Source: Adenanthera pavonina (taxonomy: Eukaryota > Streptophyta > Magnoliopsida > Fabales > Fabaceae). Taken from it: a stretch of DNA of 64,000 nt. Both the position numbers and the translations under genes were made by a program. The DNA is taken from contig JAIVEN010000003.1 of the NCBI GenBank assembly GCA_026686845.1, positions 6,326,501 through 6,390,500 of the forward strand, given 5' to 3'. The stretch's first letter is position 1. Every line of letters starts with the position of its first letter. The notes beneath the pieces were generated by a model. The model ran no database searches. It was not told where the DNA came from and saw only the letters and a program-made list of their open reading frames with translations. Below, piece by piece: positions 46,766-58,404 of the stretch.

Positions 46766-47536
46766 ACCTAGTGATTCTATCTTTTTTCTTAGTTCTTGAT
46801 TGATGGACAGATAGTGGTCTTCTAGGTAGTATATAAGGTACCTTTTGGAGAAATTAATGTTTCATAATATAAGTTGTTTTACAGATTATATAGTGTATTT
46901 AATTTTCTTTTACCCAAAATACCTCTTGAAAATAGATGGAATTTAATTAATGATGAGGAGTTTAATTTATGAGTCAACTATAATAAATCAGGGTAATTTA
47001 AAAAATGATAAAAAAATTTCAATTATTAATTATTATCCGTGCAATAGTTAAAAGTGTCTTATAGGAATGGAGAGAGTATAATTGTTGAGAGCTGTTTGCA
47101 CCTTGCACTGTGATTAAGAAATAAATTAAAAAATTCCAAACCAAGAAATAAGGAGTTAGGTGTGATTACTTGTTACGAAATACGAAAAAGTTATTGGACT
47201 GGAGAGAATATATGACTCATCAAGTTAATGGATACTGTTAATTGTGAAGTGGAACTGATTTATGGTCAAAATTTTATCTGTATTTTCTTACTTTACTATT
47301 TTGTGGATTGTTGATTTCTAAGCTCCAAGGGGTCTTTAACAAACCTACTAAAATTCATTGCTGACAGTTATAGATGGCAACCTGTTCATCAGCTCGAGAC
47401 ATTAGAACGGGTTATGTGGTTGGGGTCATTCCACGCTTGTTGGCCAAGTAAGTAGACACAATGTGTTTAACGTTGTGTTGTAACTTGTCAACAAAAAATT
47501 TACAAGTGGATATTGTATCTTGTTGGATATTTTCTA

Positions 47537-47715
47537 GAAAAAATGATAGCTGGGGACCAAAAGTTTGAATTAAATACAGTAAAAGATTTTGCAGTTTTTT
47601 TATTACTGAATATTATAAATTTACTACTGCTTTATTTTATATTTATTACTGAAAAAACTACAAGATCCTTTACTATATTTAATTCAAACTTTTGGTCTTC
47701 AACTATCATTTTTCC
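47537..47715. mobile_element. 179-bp Mutator-type MITE with perfect 9-bp duplication
   Basis: The two ends (GAAAAAATGATAG and, inverted, GGAAAAATGATAG) begin terminal inverted repeats of about 63 bases that match at most positions. A loop of about 50 bases separates them. TATTTTCTA occurs directly on both sides (47528-47536 and 47716-47724). A 9-bp duplication with long inverted repeats is diagnostic of Mutator-like elements. It is non-coding and lies about 90 bases past the last block of the omega-amidase pseudogene. Confidence 0.85.
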
Positions 47716-47724
47716 TATTTTCTA

Positions 47725-50700
47725 CCATTGGATAATGGTTGATGTGGTTGATGCTTTGTACATGTTTAGTCATGAATATGATGTAGGGGAAGACAGAGTG
47801 GCCAAACTCGCCTATTGTTTTTTTTTTTTATGGTTGGCCAAACTCGCCTTTGCATGTAAGATTATCACTACTCATTAATGATTCAACGTGATGCGAGGTT
47901 TGTGTCATTATGGACTACAATTATGGGCCGCCTCCCTAAAGCCCAAGAAACTGGATTTCGGGTTTCATGCCTGAGGTTTCAGAAACACAAATGATCGATC
48001 CATTCCTGAGGTTTGTGTCTTTTTTGAGTAAAAGAAAGAAAGAAAGAAAGAAAGAAATGATCAATTCCCTTTGTCACTTGTTGAGCTTTGTTCAACCAAG
48101 CGTGTCCTAAAGTTTCAAACTCCAGTCGCTGGGTCATGAATCATCTCAGCTCATATGTTTCCAAAGTACTGATTTTAAAAGAAAAGTTTGGCATGCAATC
48201 TTGTAAATTTTAATCCTTTTTTTAAAAAAAAATTCCCATTTTTAAGCTACGAGGAAGATTTTTCTTAAATCATTTAGCTGCCCTTGAAAAAACTATGAAT
48301 TAAACTTTTCTATCGAAAAAATTCATCATACAACCGCAACTATCACTTGAAAATATGAATAAGAGCTGTAAGTAGTTGTACCTAAAATATGGCGTGGCTA
48401 ATGTGGCACTTGTTGACTGAATGGTGTGTCAATATCACCATATCATTATAAAAGAAAATAATTTGAGATGCACGTGTTCATTTGCAGACGACACAGCTAG
48501 CTGCTCTGGGCAGCAACACGTACCTCTCCTTCATTATATTATGAAGAGACAAGGGAAGAGAGTGACCTGCTTCATTTGTTCCCTCTTCCTTCTTAGAGCT
48601 TTGTTTAATTTGGGAGATGAAAAATATAGGAATATTAGAAAAGGGAAATTAATTTTATCTATTTAGTTTTATTTCTCTCTGTCGTTTCTTTGACTTTAAT
48701 CGAAACATATATGATATTAGAAACGTGAAATTTCAATCTAAATTAACGAATAGTGAAATTAAAATTACACGTTCATTCCCATCCCCCGACGACACAAGAA
48801 ACAAAAGAACCAATGTACTTGCTACTACTGGCCCACTGGCCTTATCATTCTGAGCATAGGTGAAAATCAGTTTGGCCAGAGAGTGAAAATGAAACAAATC
48901 TCCCTTTGACATTTGAATTAAAATTAATATTGTATGTACTATACTACATGCAATTTTGAGAAACTAATATAGATGCTGTACATGTTTGGCAGTGGAGGGA
49001 ACAATGATACGAGAGGGATTAATTAATGAATATATGAGCTGCATAAACAAATACATACACGGGGTGCCATCATGCATCAATACAAAGAAAATGGGATGAA
49101 TTTGAGAAGGAGCGGATATTAATGTAGAGATGAAGAAAAGAATAAATGTGCATGGAGTTGGAATCGCACGTGGCGATGGAAACCCAGAAAAAGCAAGCGT
49201 CCAACTCATGCAAGTGCACGTGGGTGCAACTCACACTGGGTCAGTTAAGGAAGCAAGGGAGAGAGTGAGTTGTCAGAAAGCCCGAGGTTAAGGACATGGC
49301 AGGAAGACTACCTAAGAACCGGATCATGCTTTGTTGGAAAAAGAGCACCGTTCCTTTCTTTGATCCCAATCAATCTTCCCATCTTTTCTTTGCTTTTTCC
49401 TTTTTCTTTTGATCACGTTTAATGTAAATAGTAGTAGTACCAAATGCCATTCTTCTCATTGGGATCCTAACCACCCACCTCTCTTCCTATGTCTCTTTCC
49501 CTATCCCTGTCAATAATTCACATCCATCAGTGACAGCTGCTCTTTATATAGAACTCTTTCCTTGTATAGAGTTTGCTAAAAAAAAATACCACTGCCTTTG
49601 CAACCCTTCAATCCAAAGCAAGCTGTGGGATTTCAAAAGGGGATGGTACCTGGTGTGTTTGTTTGGAAAGAAAGTAAAGAGAAGTGGAAAATCATGGCGG
49701 GGATAGATATTAATTACATGCGCCTGAGACAGAGGGGTGTAGGGTGAGGTGTAGTGAGTGGAATGAAAGCCAAAGGTAATGTCAGATGGAAGGGGCATGC
49801 CCTGGCACGTGCTCCACTGCTAAGGAGGCAACTTCTGGGTCCCCACTCACTCATGTCTCCCAGTACTCGTTCCCATTCGAATTCTATTTATCCATACCCT
49901 CACCCATGTTAATATTAGCCATATCCAAAAGTGCTACTCATCAAAGTGTGTTAAAATGTCTTCCTCCTCCTCGTCTTCAAACCCAAACTGTATATGTGAA
50001 CTAACTATTCATTCGCTTCCCTTTATTCTATTATGTCACTCCTTTACATGGTTACGGACAGGCATTCCAATATAATATACACTACAGAACATGAAACATA
50101 ATTCTAGGCTCCGAAAGCTTTGCTGCCAAAAAAAAAAAAAAGCTCTGCGTTACTTAATTCCCTTCTAATAAAAAAATAGAGAGAAATATATGCAATTTTA
50201 CATTAATATTAATTGAATAATAATGAGTACAAGTTTACATTGGATTAAAAAAAAAAGAAAGCTTTAGGAGATTAATGTTTGTTTTCGTCAGTACCGTGTC
50301 AGTTTGTCCATCTTTAATTACACGTGCAGTGATAAGGATGCATATGGCAGATTGCCAAATGAACTGATTCCAATACATCTGCTTATGTACACACAGCATT
50401 AAAAATCATAGTTTGAATTAAATGTATATGTTTTCCTCATTTTATTCATTGAACAACACAAGTCCTCTATTCACCTCTTCCACTAATTGTTTCCCTTTGC
50501 TGCTATGCTATGAACTTGTAACCCAAATTTTACGACTCCTGCAGGTTTGACAGAAATACTAGTATAGCTCCCAAACATTCTGCCAACGTTGAAACTCAAA
50601 ATTACTAATATAAATTTAGTCAAATTCACTCAATTAATTAATTAATATATTTCCCCTGATCATTCCATATATAATGACGAAATTATAGAATAATTAACAA

Positions 50701-53600
50701 ACATTCATAAATCATAATCCTTCAATGAGACGACATATTTTCTCGTTAATGAGATAAAGTCACAAATCTCTTTCTTTTTGTCCATTTCTTGGAGGCTCCA
50801 AACAAGATGGATGCCCTCATAAGTAGTAATTGAGGCTATGAATAAATGTGGGTCTCATTTCTGATGAGAAGCAACAATGTTTTTCTTTTCGCCACACAAA
50901 CTAAATGTTGCTTCATTATCTGAAATTAAAAATTTGTCTCCATTTTCTGGCCTGCTGCAATTTGACTTTCTAATGACTGTCCACACCACAAGATATGAGC
51001 TCCAACTGTCCCTACCACACATTTAAATCTTCCTTGAAGATCCATCGTCACGAGACGTCGAAAGTACACTAGATCCCTGTCTATTTGTTGGTGGAAGCCA
51101 GCCTCAGCTTGTCCATGACTACTCCTTCAATTCAATTCCAATATCACATTTGTTTGGACGAAACGGAGAGACCAAAGAAAAGAGATTTCAGTGTCAAGGC
51201 TTTTGTTTAGGGCACATAAAGGGTCGACGATGTGGTATGCATCATAGCCTGTGTCTCCAGGAAGATGAACAAGGTGGAGGACATGTGGTGTTGACAAGTG
51301 ATATAGGGGCAAATCCCTTGGTGCCCATAAAAGCTAAGGGTAGCGGTGGGGTTAAGTTGGATCTTAATGCAAGTGTGATCCATCGCTTTCACAATAGTAC
51401 TTAATGATGCTGTTTGCTTTCAATTCTAAAATAATAATAATTGAGATCTCAAATCAACTAGCTAGGTAACAACAAATTGCTCTTACGTATATATATACAT
51501 GGTAATGGTTCGTGTGTGCCCGAGCATATAAATTCATTGATCATTAAACAGCAGTTAGGTGGGTTTTTCATGGATATATACGTGCATATTTTCCTATAGG
51601 TTTCACCTTCTTCTTGATGCTAGCTAACCGGTTTCCTTTCCTCGATCGGTGGCAACCTTCATACTCTTGTTTTCTCCTGTTAATTAGGACTTTTTCTAAC
51701 GTACGCAGGATAATATTTTAAAAGGGGTGGAAGTGATTAGCTCTTGTTGACTCCAACAATTACGGTGAATAAACGATATAGTAAATGCATGCATGCCGAG
51801 TAAATTGAAATTCGAATTTGAAAGGGAAAGTCAAACGAGCGCATGCTATGGTATAGTATATGGAGCCTAATTAGCGCTCAGAATGTGGTGCCTGCCGTTA
51901 TAAAATTCAGCGCTACGTTACAGTAGTGTGTGAATAATATAGCAAGACAAGAGCCTCCTTCCTTATCATTCCACATCTTCGCCAATTTTAAGGCCAGGCT
52001 CCCTCAGTATAATTTGTCCTCTAAATGTGTAGTATTTATTTAATGACCAATCCTTAAAGTCCATCTTTGTCCGATTCCCTTGTTTTTTTTAAACCTTTTT
52101 TAACTCCCTCATTTCCATCTCGTTAACCTACATCTGCTCCCCGTCTTCTATCACTTTCAAATTCATAAAGTAAGATAGATAAAAAGAATATATATATTTA
52201 TAATCAGCAATATTCACATTCGCTAGAAAATAAACCAATTAATACGCCAATAATGGACGTGCATTATTAACCAATAGATTTGGATCGTCTCAGAAGCAAG
52301 CATTTCCACTTGTAACAATTCTTAATTAACGAGCTCCCTACAGCATCCAACTTAATTGTTCAAATGATAATTTCTGTTTTGCTGGCTTCTCTTCCCCCAC
52401 CCAGGCCACCATAAAGTGGCCATTCATTAGTTTTGTCCCCTTCACGAATAGTGCCAAGTTTGACTAATCATATTCATTGCGCCTAGTGATTCTAGGCGTC
52501 TATAGCTCCCCCGGTTCAGAATTGAGATATTTTCCAATAATTCATCTGAGTCCACCCATTCTCCCTATCAATAATTGATGTGTGAATTACTATATACCAA
52601 GCCCCATATAAAATCTACCCTAGCCTTGGAGCACATTCGTTCTCCATACCCCTCCCCAAAAAATAATAATAATAATATAACCATACAACAAAGCCTATTA
52701 TTTTGCTGGCACTATCTTTTATTTTGAAGAAGATAAAAAGAAATCTGATTTTGTCTTTTTTTTTAACACAATATATTCATTATTGAATGTTTAACATATT
52801 TATATATATATATATTTATGTTTTTCGGATCGAGATTAATTTTCCAATGTTAATGTTACCTAATTAACCATAACCAATTATGACCTTGCCAGCTCATTTG
52901 TAATTTTAATTTCAAATCAAATAATAGGAGTAGCACCTTTACTTGGCCTTACTCATAGAAGGAATCGATTTTCAGTTACTGGGGCGATCAATTTTAAAAA
53001 CTTCGGATACCAAATAGAGAAAAAATAGTATTAAAGTCCCCCCTCCCCTTCGTGGACACATTGAATAATAATTAATTTATTAGTATCATATTCGGGTACT
53101 CCCAACGTGTGAAATTCAATGAAAGAAACCATAATTGCTTATTCGTGATCCACATTCAACTTCCTTTACCATCAAAACAATGACAATGCATCTAAAAATA
53201 TGATATAATACATTATTTCACAATATTTTACTATTCACGAGTAAATTTTAATGAATGAAATTTAAATAAATCATATAATTCTCTTTTTCCCATCTCAAAT
53301 CATTAAAAAAAAATCTTGGGATGCATGCATATGATAAATTGGTAACAATGGAATAGAAGGACTCGTACTCCCTAAAATAGACAAAATATATCATGCGAGC
53401 TTTATATACAAATATAAATAATACGTGGGACCTGGTGGGTGGTCAGAGGGGGAAGGTTTGGTACAGGAATATTAATGTAGGCGCGACCACAGACTGGAAC
53501 TGCGGGGCCTCTTCAACGAGATCGACGGCTACAAATTCGAATTTGGAAAGAGAGGAGGGAAATCAAAAGCGGGGGGGCAATTTGGGGAAAATGAAGCAAA
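47725..53600. other. Long intergenic region
   Basis: Almost 6 kb without a recognisable gene. A (GAAA)n microsatellite lies at 48030-48057. Bases 49440-49560 are pyrimidine-rich with a TATA-like CTTTATATAGAAC near 49541, which could be an isolated promoter. A purine-richer stretch at 51140-51410 is open on the plus strand but resembles no protein; it could be a non-coding transcript or chance. Bases 52100-53380 are AT-rich. Confidence 0.35.
48030..48057. repeat. (GAAA)n microsatellite
   Basis: About seven consecutive AAAG units in non-coding DNA. Likely polymorphic in length. Confidence 0.85.
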
Positions 53601-53683
53601 GATTGTTGCCACGTAAGATGCAGATGCCACGCTGGCATTGCCTCCCGGGAGGATGGGACAACGACGTGCTCGCGCGTGACCAC

Positions 53684-53804
53684 ATTTATAAAGTCTCCCT
53701 CTCCCTGTTCTCCTTCCCCTTCATTCCCACTCGTTCCCTCCTTCATTTCCTTCCTTCCTAGCGTGCCCTTCGCCTCTCACTACTCCCTCCCTCTCTCTCT
53801 CTCT
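53684..53804 (+). promoter_or_regulatory. Core promoter of the BIG GRAIN 1-like gene
   Basis: A TATA box (ATTTATAAAG) lies at about 53684-53693, followed by a pyrimidine patch (CTCCCTCCCTCTCTCTCTCTCTAT, about 53783-53804 for its densest part). The ATG of the gene is about 340 bases downstream, leaving a long CT-rich leader. TATA plus Y-patch is a common plant promoter layout. ACGTG cores occur just upstream near 53664. Confidence 0.6.
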
Positions 53805-54031
53805 ATACTTTCTTTCTCACACACTTATCAATTACTCAGTTCACGTTTTTCTTCTATCCCTTTTCCAACAATCATCCCTCTATCATCATCCTCTTCAATC
53901 ATGCTCCTCATTTTATTCCCCTTCCATTCCACCTTTTAACTCTTCCTTGCTCTCAAAAAGTCCCACTTTGCTACTCCTTCTTCATCATTTCCTTTTCACC
54001 CGTCGTGCTAATCATTCTCTTCACACCAACC

Positions 54032-55408
54032 ATGTACAGGTTCGAGAAGACGTCGCTCACAGACGACAGATTCCTCAACCACGCTAAAAACCCGTCTTTC
54101 TCCTCTACCCTGCTCGATCAAATTTACCGTTCTATTGACGAAGGAGAGAGAAACAGTGGCGACATGAAGTTGTACCCAGAAATAATGGGGAAGAAGCAGA
54201 CCAGAATCTATGGGAAGTATAGTAACAGAGGCGTGGAAGAGGAGGGGATGGCAATGGACAGTCTTCGAAGAGCTTGTATGCCGGAGAAGTGGATGGACAA
54301 TAAGATAACCGAAAAAATGGGGACTCGTGGGAGACAGAAGCCGACAGAGATGGACAAGAAATTATGTCGCCATCATGATCATGAGTCCCATGATGCTCTG
54401 TTTTTCAGCTCAACTTCGAGTTCCTCGGATTCCAGTTGCGGGGGATTCTCATCCTCTGACACGGAGTCCATGTACGGAGTGAGATCGCGGGCGTCGTGTT
54501 TCGCACCCCCGAGGCCTAAGCCGGTGAGGACCAGCGTGTCGGAGAAGAAAGAGAGGAGATACAGCGCTGCGTTTTATGGACACGGGGAAGTGCATCTGTT
54601 TGATGATTATCGTCACAATCCCAGCACAACAACTCATGACGAAGGTTTAATCAAGTCAAAGTCGAGGGCCCTGAAGATCTACAACAATCTGAAGAAGGTG
54701 AAGCAACCAATTTCTCCCGGTGGGAGGCTCACGAATTTCCTAAACTCTCTGTTTACTCCTGGGAATATGAAGAAATCAAAGAGCTCGTCTTCTCTGGGAG
54801 GCTGCGAAGACGTGAATGCTGAGAGAAAATCAAAATCAGGGCAAGCCTCAGCTTCAGCTTGTTCCTCTGCATCATCATTGTCACGCTCTTGTTTGAGCAA
54901 AACATCGCCTTCTTCCACAAAAAAGTTACGAGAAGGGGCTCAAAGAAGCGTTCGTTTCTACCCGGTAAGCGTGATCGTTGACGAAGATAGCCGACCATGT
55001 GGCCATAAATTCTTGTACGAGCAGAACGACCATAATCTAATGATGCCTGTGTCGGTGCCAACCGCGTGGAAAATCGGACGGTCGCCACCAACTTATAAGA
55101 AGAACGATGGAGAGACAAAATTGGCGGTCATGGAGAAGAGCAGGAGAGTAGAAGAAGCTGGAAGAGAGCTTTTGAAAGAGTACCTTCAGAATCAGAAGAA
55201 GAGCGATTTCACATTGATGGATTTGCCCATGAGGGCAAATGAGGATGAAGATGAAGATGACGATGCCGCCAGCTATTCAAGTTCGGATCTTTTTGAGCTG
55301 GATCACTTAGCAGTTATGGAAAAAGGTAGGTATTGTGAGGAGCTTCCGGTGTATGAGACTACTCATGTTAGTACTAATCGCGCCATTGCTGATGGTCTCA
55401 TTATGTAG
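54032..55408 (+). CDS. BG1L: BIG GRAIN 1-like protein
   Basis: The protein belongs to the plant-specific BIG GRAIN 1 family; the rice founder is a plasma-membrane-associated positive regulator of auxin response and transport that affects organ size. The gene is a single exon of 458 residues. Conserved family blocks are present: PSFSSTLLDQIYRSID at 21-36; a Ser-rich stretch; SRALKIYNNLKKVKQPISPG and FLNSLFTPGNMKK in the middle; RSVRFYPVSVIVDED; and the C-terminal acidic ASYSSSDLFELD near 413-424 with ELPVYETT and NRAIADGL. No membrane segment or catalytic motif is seen. The start is the ATG at 54032 (MYRFEK), matching relatives; an upstream in-frame GTG is not used. Serine and basic clusters suggest phosphorylation and membrane association, which is inference. 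The frame is intact. Confidence 0.9.
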   Translation: MYRFEKTSLTDDRFLNHAKNPSFSSTLLDQIYRSIDEGERNSGDMKLYPEIMGKKQTRIYGKYSNRGVEEEGMAMDSLRRACMPEKWMDNKITEKMGTRGRQKPTEMDKKLCRHHDHESHDALFFSSTSSSSDSSCGGFSSSDTESMYGVRSRASCFAPPRPKPVRTSVSEKKERRYSAAFYGHGEVHLFDDYRHNPSTTTHDEGLIKSKSRALKIYNNLKKVKQPISPGGRLTNFLNSLFTPGNMKKSKSSSSLGGCEDVNAERKSKSGQASASACSSASSLSRSCLSKTSPSSTKKLREGAQRSVRFYPVSVIVDEDSRPCGHKFLYEQNDHNLMMPVSVPTAWKIGRSPPTYKKNDGETKLAVMEKSRRVEEAGRELLKEYLQNQKKSDFTLMDLPMRANEDEDEDDDAASYSSSDLFELDHLAVMEKGRYCEELPVYETTHVSTNRAIADGLIM

Positions 55409-58127
55409 TTTTGTGCTTTACCAGAGGCATATTTCGGGCATACATAACCATTTTGTTGAATTTTTTGAAGTGTTTGCTATGAGCTTAAATTCTAATTAAG
55501 GGTTTGGTAGATCCAAAGATAAACTTGGTGATGGCGGCGGTGCCACTGTTTGTTTTTTTTTTTGGCCAGAAAGGAAATAAACACTGTTTAGTGTTTACTA
55601 TATGTATAATTTCATCACCTATCTAGATGTATATTTGTATAGGGATACATGTAACTGTCAGAGTCAGAGAATCAGCAATTTTTTGTTTTTTGTTTTTTTG
55701 AAAGCAGAATGAAAACGAGAAAACAACAGTAACCGGGTGATTTTAGTACTCCTATAATAGTAGGGTAGTTGGTGTTGGTGGGGGAGAAAAGAAATAAATG
55801 GGGATGCGTTGATTCTCGATGGTGATCAAACATTCAGAATAGATACTGACACTATAGTTATGGAGGACGGAAAAGAAAGAGAGGAAGCAAAACGAGAGAT
55901 TCGAGATCCTGATAAGGAGTAAAGGAAAAGGCAGATATGTTCGCCCATGGGAATAGAGAAAGTGAAGATTAAAGTTTTTACTTTCCCTCTCTTCCTTCCT
56001 TCCTCTCTGAAACTTTGTATCTTTTCTATTTTTGGAGTCGCCACCGTTACTTGCAGATTGCGCCACCACTCCGATCCCAACAAAAGCTGTTCTTTTGAAA
56101 ACATTTTGAATTCACTCAGCATTAATAATGCGGTGAGGGGGTTATGTACTTATGTTTACATGCTGGTAGTGGGAGCAAAAGTAAAAAGGATTATTCATTA
56201 AAAATAAAATTAAGAGAGAGGGCACAATTAATTAATTTGTGGGGTTGTTACGGGGGGATCTGAGTACAGAGTAGACTGCAAAATCTGCAAAAGAAAGTGA
56301 TGAGTGTCGAAAGGAAATGGAAGGCAGTTCCGAATGCAGTAAAGTAAGCAATTATTGTGGTGGGTGTTAGGAAGTCGGGTTAATCACTCTCACTCAATCA
56401 CTGGCCAACCGCGTTCGTTATGTAGTACTGAAAAATTCATCATGTCTCCTGGGACACATAATCATGATTTATAGCTCAGGTAAAATTCTAGTGAAAAAAA
56501 GTAACTCTGGTAAAACTAAATACGTACTCTCTTTGCTTTCTATTACTCCCTATTTCAAATATAAATTGTTGAGAAAAAAGTTATTATAGTATGAAAAATG
56601 TCTGAATTATTAAATAAATTTTTAGTTTCTCATTAAGTATGTTAGATAAAAATAATAGTATAATTTATTATCATATAGATATAAGATTTAATGAGAGATA
56701 AATCTGAAAAATAAATGAAATTTGAGACGTATCTTCTCTCAAAGTCTCTGCGATTTGGGAGCTTGGATTTCTCATCAGTGTGCGACGTCTCTCTCACCGA
56801 CATCCGCAAGTGAGGGAGTGTTCGTGTTTTGTGCTGGTGAGTTTCGGGGTGCATGGATTGTTAATTTGTGGCTATGAGGGGAGAAGGCGATCTAAACTCT
56901 GATAGATATGCGTTTTGGTGTGGTTCCACTGACGAGGATGGATGTGATGATGGTGGAAATGCCTTTAGCACGCGACTCTGCGATGCATGCTAGAAATGCA
57001 ATTGTTGATGGATTTTGGATAAAGGCAATTAGGGGTTCGATGGATTTTCTAGGATTAAGTGGGTAGCGTTCAATCGATTTCGGAAAACCAGCATTCAGAC
57101 CTTGAGACGTCCTGTCAAGTTAAAGATCAGCGTAAGGAAGGGTAGAAAGCGGTTGAGTTTGTTGATGTATCAGGTTGTAGGACGATTTGGGGATGCCAAA
57201 TACTGTGTGTTTTTATTTCCTCTGCGTTGATTTCGCATGAAGAGGCATGTGCAGGGGATGGGATTGAGAGAGGGCGGCTTTCACAGCCCCACATGCCCCG
57301 TTGAGTGTACGGTGGCCTCTGGTCATCACTGTAGGTTTGGGTGGTTGGTTTCAATTTGTGTTTGTGCCATTGTTGTTGTCGAGTCGAGTTAAGGTTTGGT
57401 TTGAGTCTAGGTGAGGGGGGTCAAATTTTGGTTTGTGTATATATGGGATTTTTTTCTCTGTCTCCTCTTATTTTGAATAAAATCTTTTATGTTTGGCCAA
57501 AAACCAAAAGAAGCTCTTTTTGGAATTTCCTCTGTCAAATTGTTATGAAACGTCTCAGGTTGAAGACCTAATTATTTAAGGGAAAAAACAAAATAGAAAC
57601 CGCTCATATTCAAATATTGATTTAAATATATACTAGATAACTCAAAGTCTCAAACGATCATTTTTATTTGTGATATGTTCAACGTGCATGTATATATATA
57701 CCGGAATTTAAATATGTAATTTAAGCTCCATGAATATTAATGCGCATTAGACGTAATTAGGATGTCAAAATGAATATCATGAATTGCATGCTGGACCAAA
57801 TTAAAAATATGCGTATTTGAGTCAATTAATGCCAGTGGTAGCATTTAAAAGAAAGCTTAGGCATAGCTAGCTAGTAGGGCTCAATTCTATATTTGTAGAC
57901 CTAATAATGGCGCAGTCCCCACGAGGTATACTATATAATCAATGAAGAAATAAGATTACTACGTGATGAGCATGAACAAGGTTTGTGAAGTTGTAACGTG
58001 AAATGGGCCAGACCCACTTGAACAAGAATCTCTCCTTCCTTAGTCAAAGAAATAACACGATCGATCATATTATTACAAACTAAATCATTTAATGTAAATG
58101 CTGATTCCGAGTGTGGATGTGGAGCTT

Positions 58128-58404
58128 ACTTCCTCCTATTTTAAATATAATTCACTCTCAATTATCTTATTAAAATTAAAAAAAATATATCACATTATTA
58201 AAATTATCTTAAAAATAATATAGTTTTCATCTTTATCTTCTAATAAATATAATAAATTTAAACAATTCATTTTCTCTCTCATAATTAAATAAGAATATTT
58301 TTTAAATAAAGTAATGAATATTTTAAAAATTTATAAAAAATTATTTACATATAAAATCATAAAAAATTTTCAGAGTGTGACGTATAAAAACGGCGAAGGG
58401 AGTA
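58128..58404. mobile_element. MITE-like element
   Basis: It runs from CTTCCTCCTATTTTAAATATAATTCA to AAACGGCGAAGGGAGTATT. Blocks such as 'aataaatttaaacaattcattttctctctcataattaaataagaa' match, in inverse orientation, the element at 24130-24420. Non-coding. Confidence 0.5.

Larger units (their letters stand above)
37645..47449 (+). pseudogene. NIT2: Omega-amidase / NIT2-like (carbon-nitrogen hydrolase) pseudogene, split by a copia element
   Basis: Relatives deaminate alpha-ketoglutaramate and alpha-ketosuccinamate. Blocks in order on the plus strand: 37650-37830 (PTIPLPTPLLSQ, then in another frame TPDKERNIAHARKAIEEA); 38030-38282 (EIWNSPYSND, VYAEDID, GGLLYNTCCVLGTDGKLKAKH); 39210-39302 (HLFDIDIPGK, TPTIVDT); 40690-40715 (ELAIIYAARG); 41138-41220 (PGAFNLTTGPLHWELLQRA); and 47368-47449 (MATCSSARD, then after a shift WGHSTLVG). 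Frameshifts occur in the first, second and last blocks, and a stop precedes MATC. The exon carrying the catalytic Cys (family motif GICYD) is missing. The copia element at 41697-46765 lies between the last two blocks. The enzyme cannot be made from this locus. Confidence 0.85.

Noticed and set aside
49604..49622. miR159-like TTTGGATTGAAGGG on the minus strand
   Set aside because: The match stops after 14 bases and there is no partner arm of the kind found in MIR159 precursors.
51150..51404. 84-codon open frame in the long intergenic region
   Set aside because: No similarity to a known protein, no start context or splice support. It may be part of a non-coding transcript, but nothing shows it.
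54449..55118. Minus-strand open frames of up to 121 codons
   Set aside because: They are antisense shadows of the BIG GRAIN 1-like gene with no family features.
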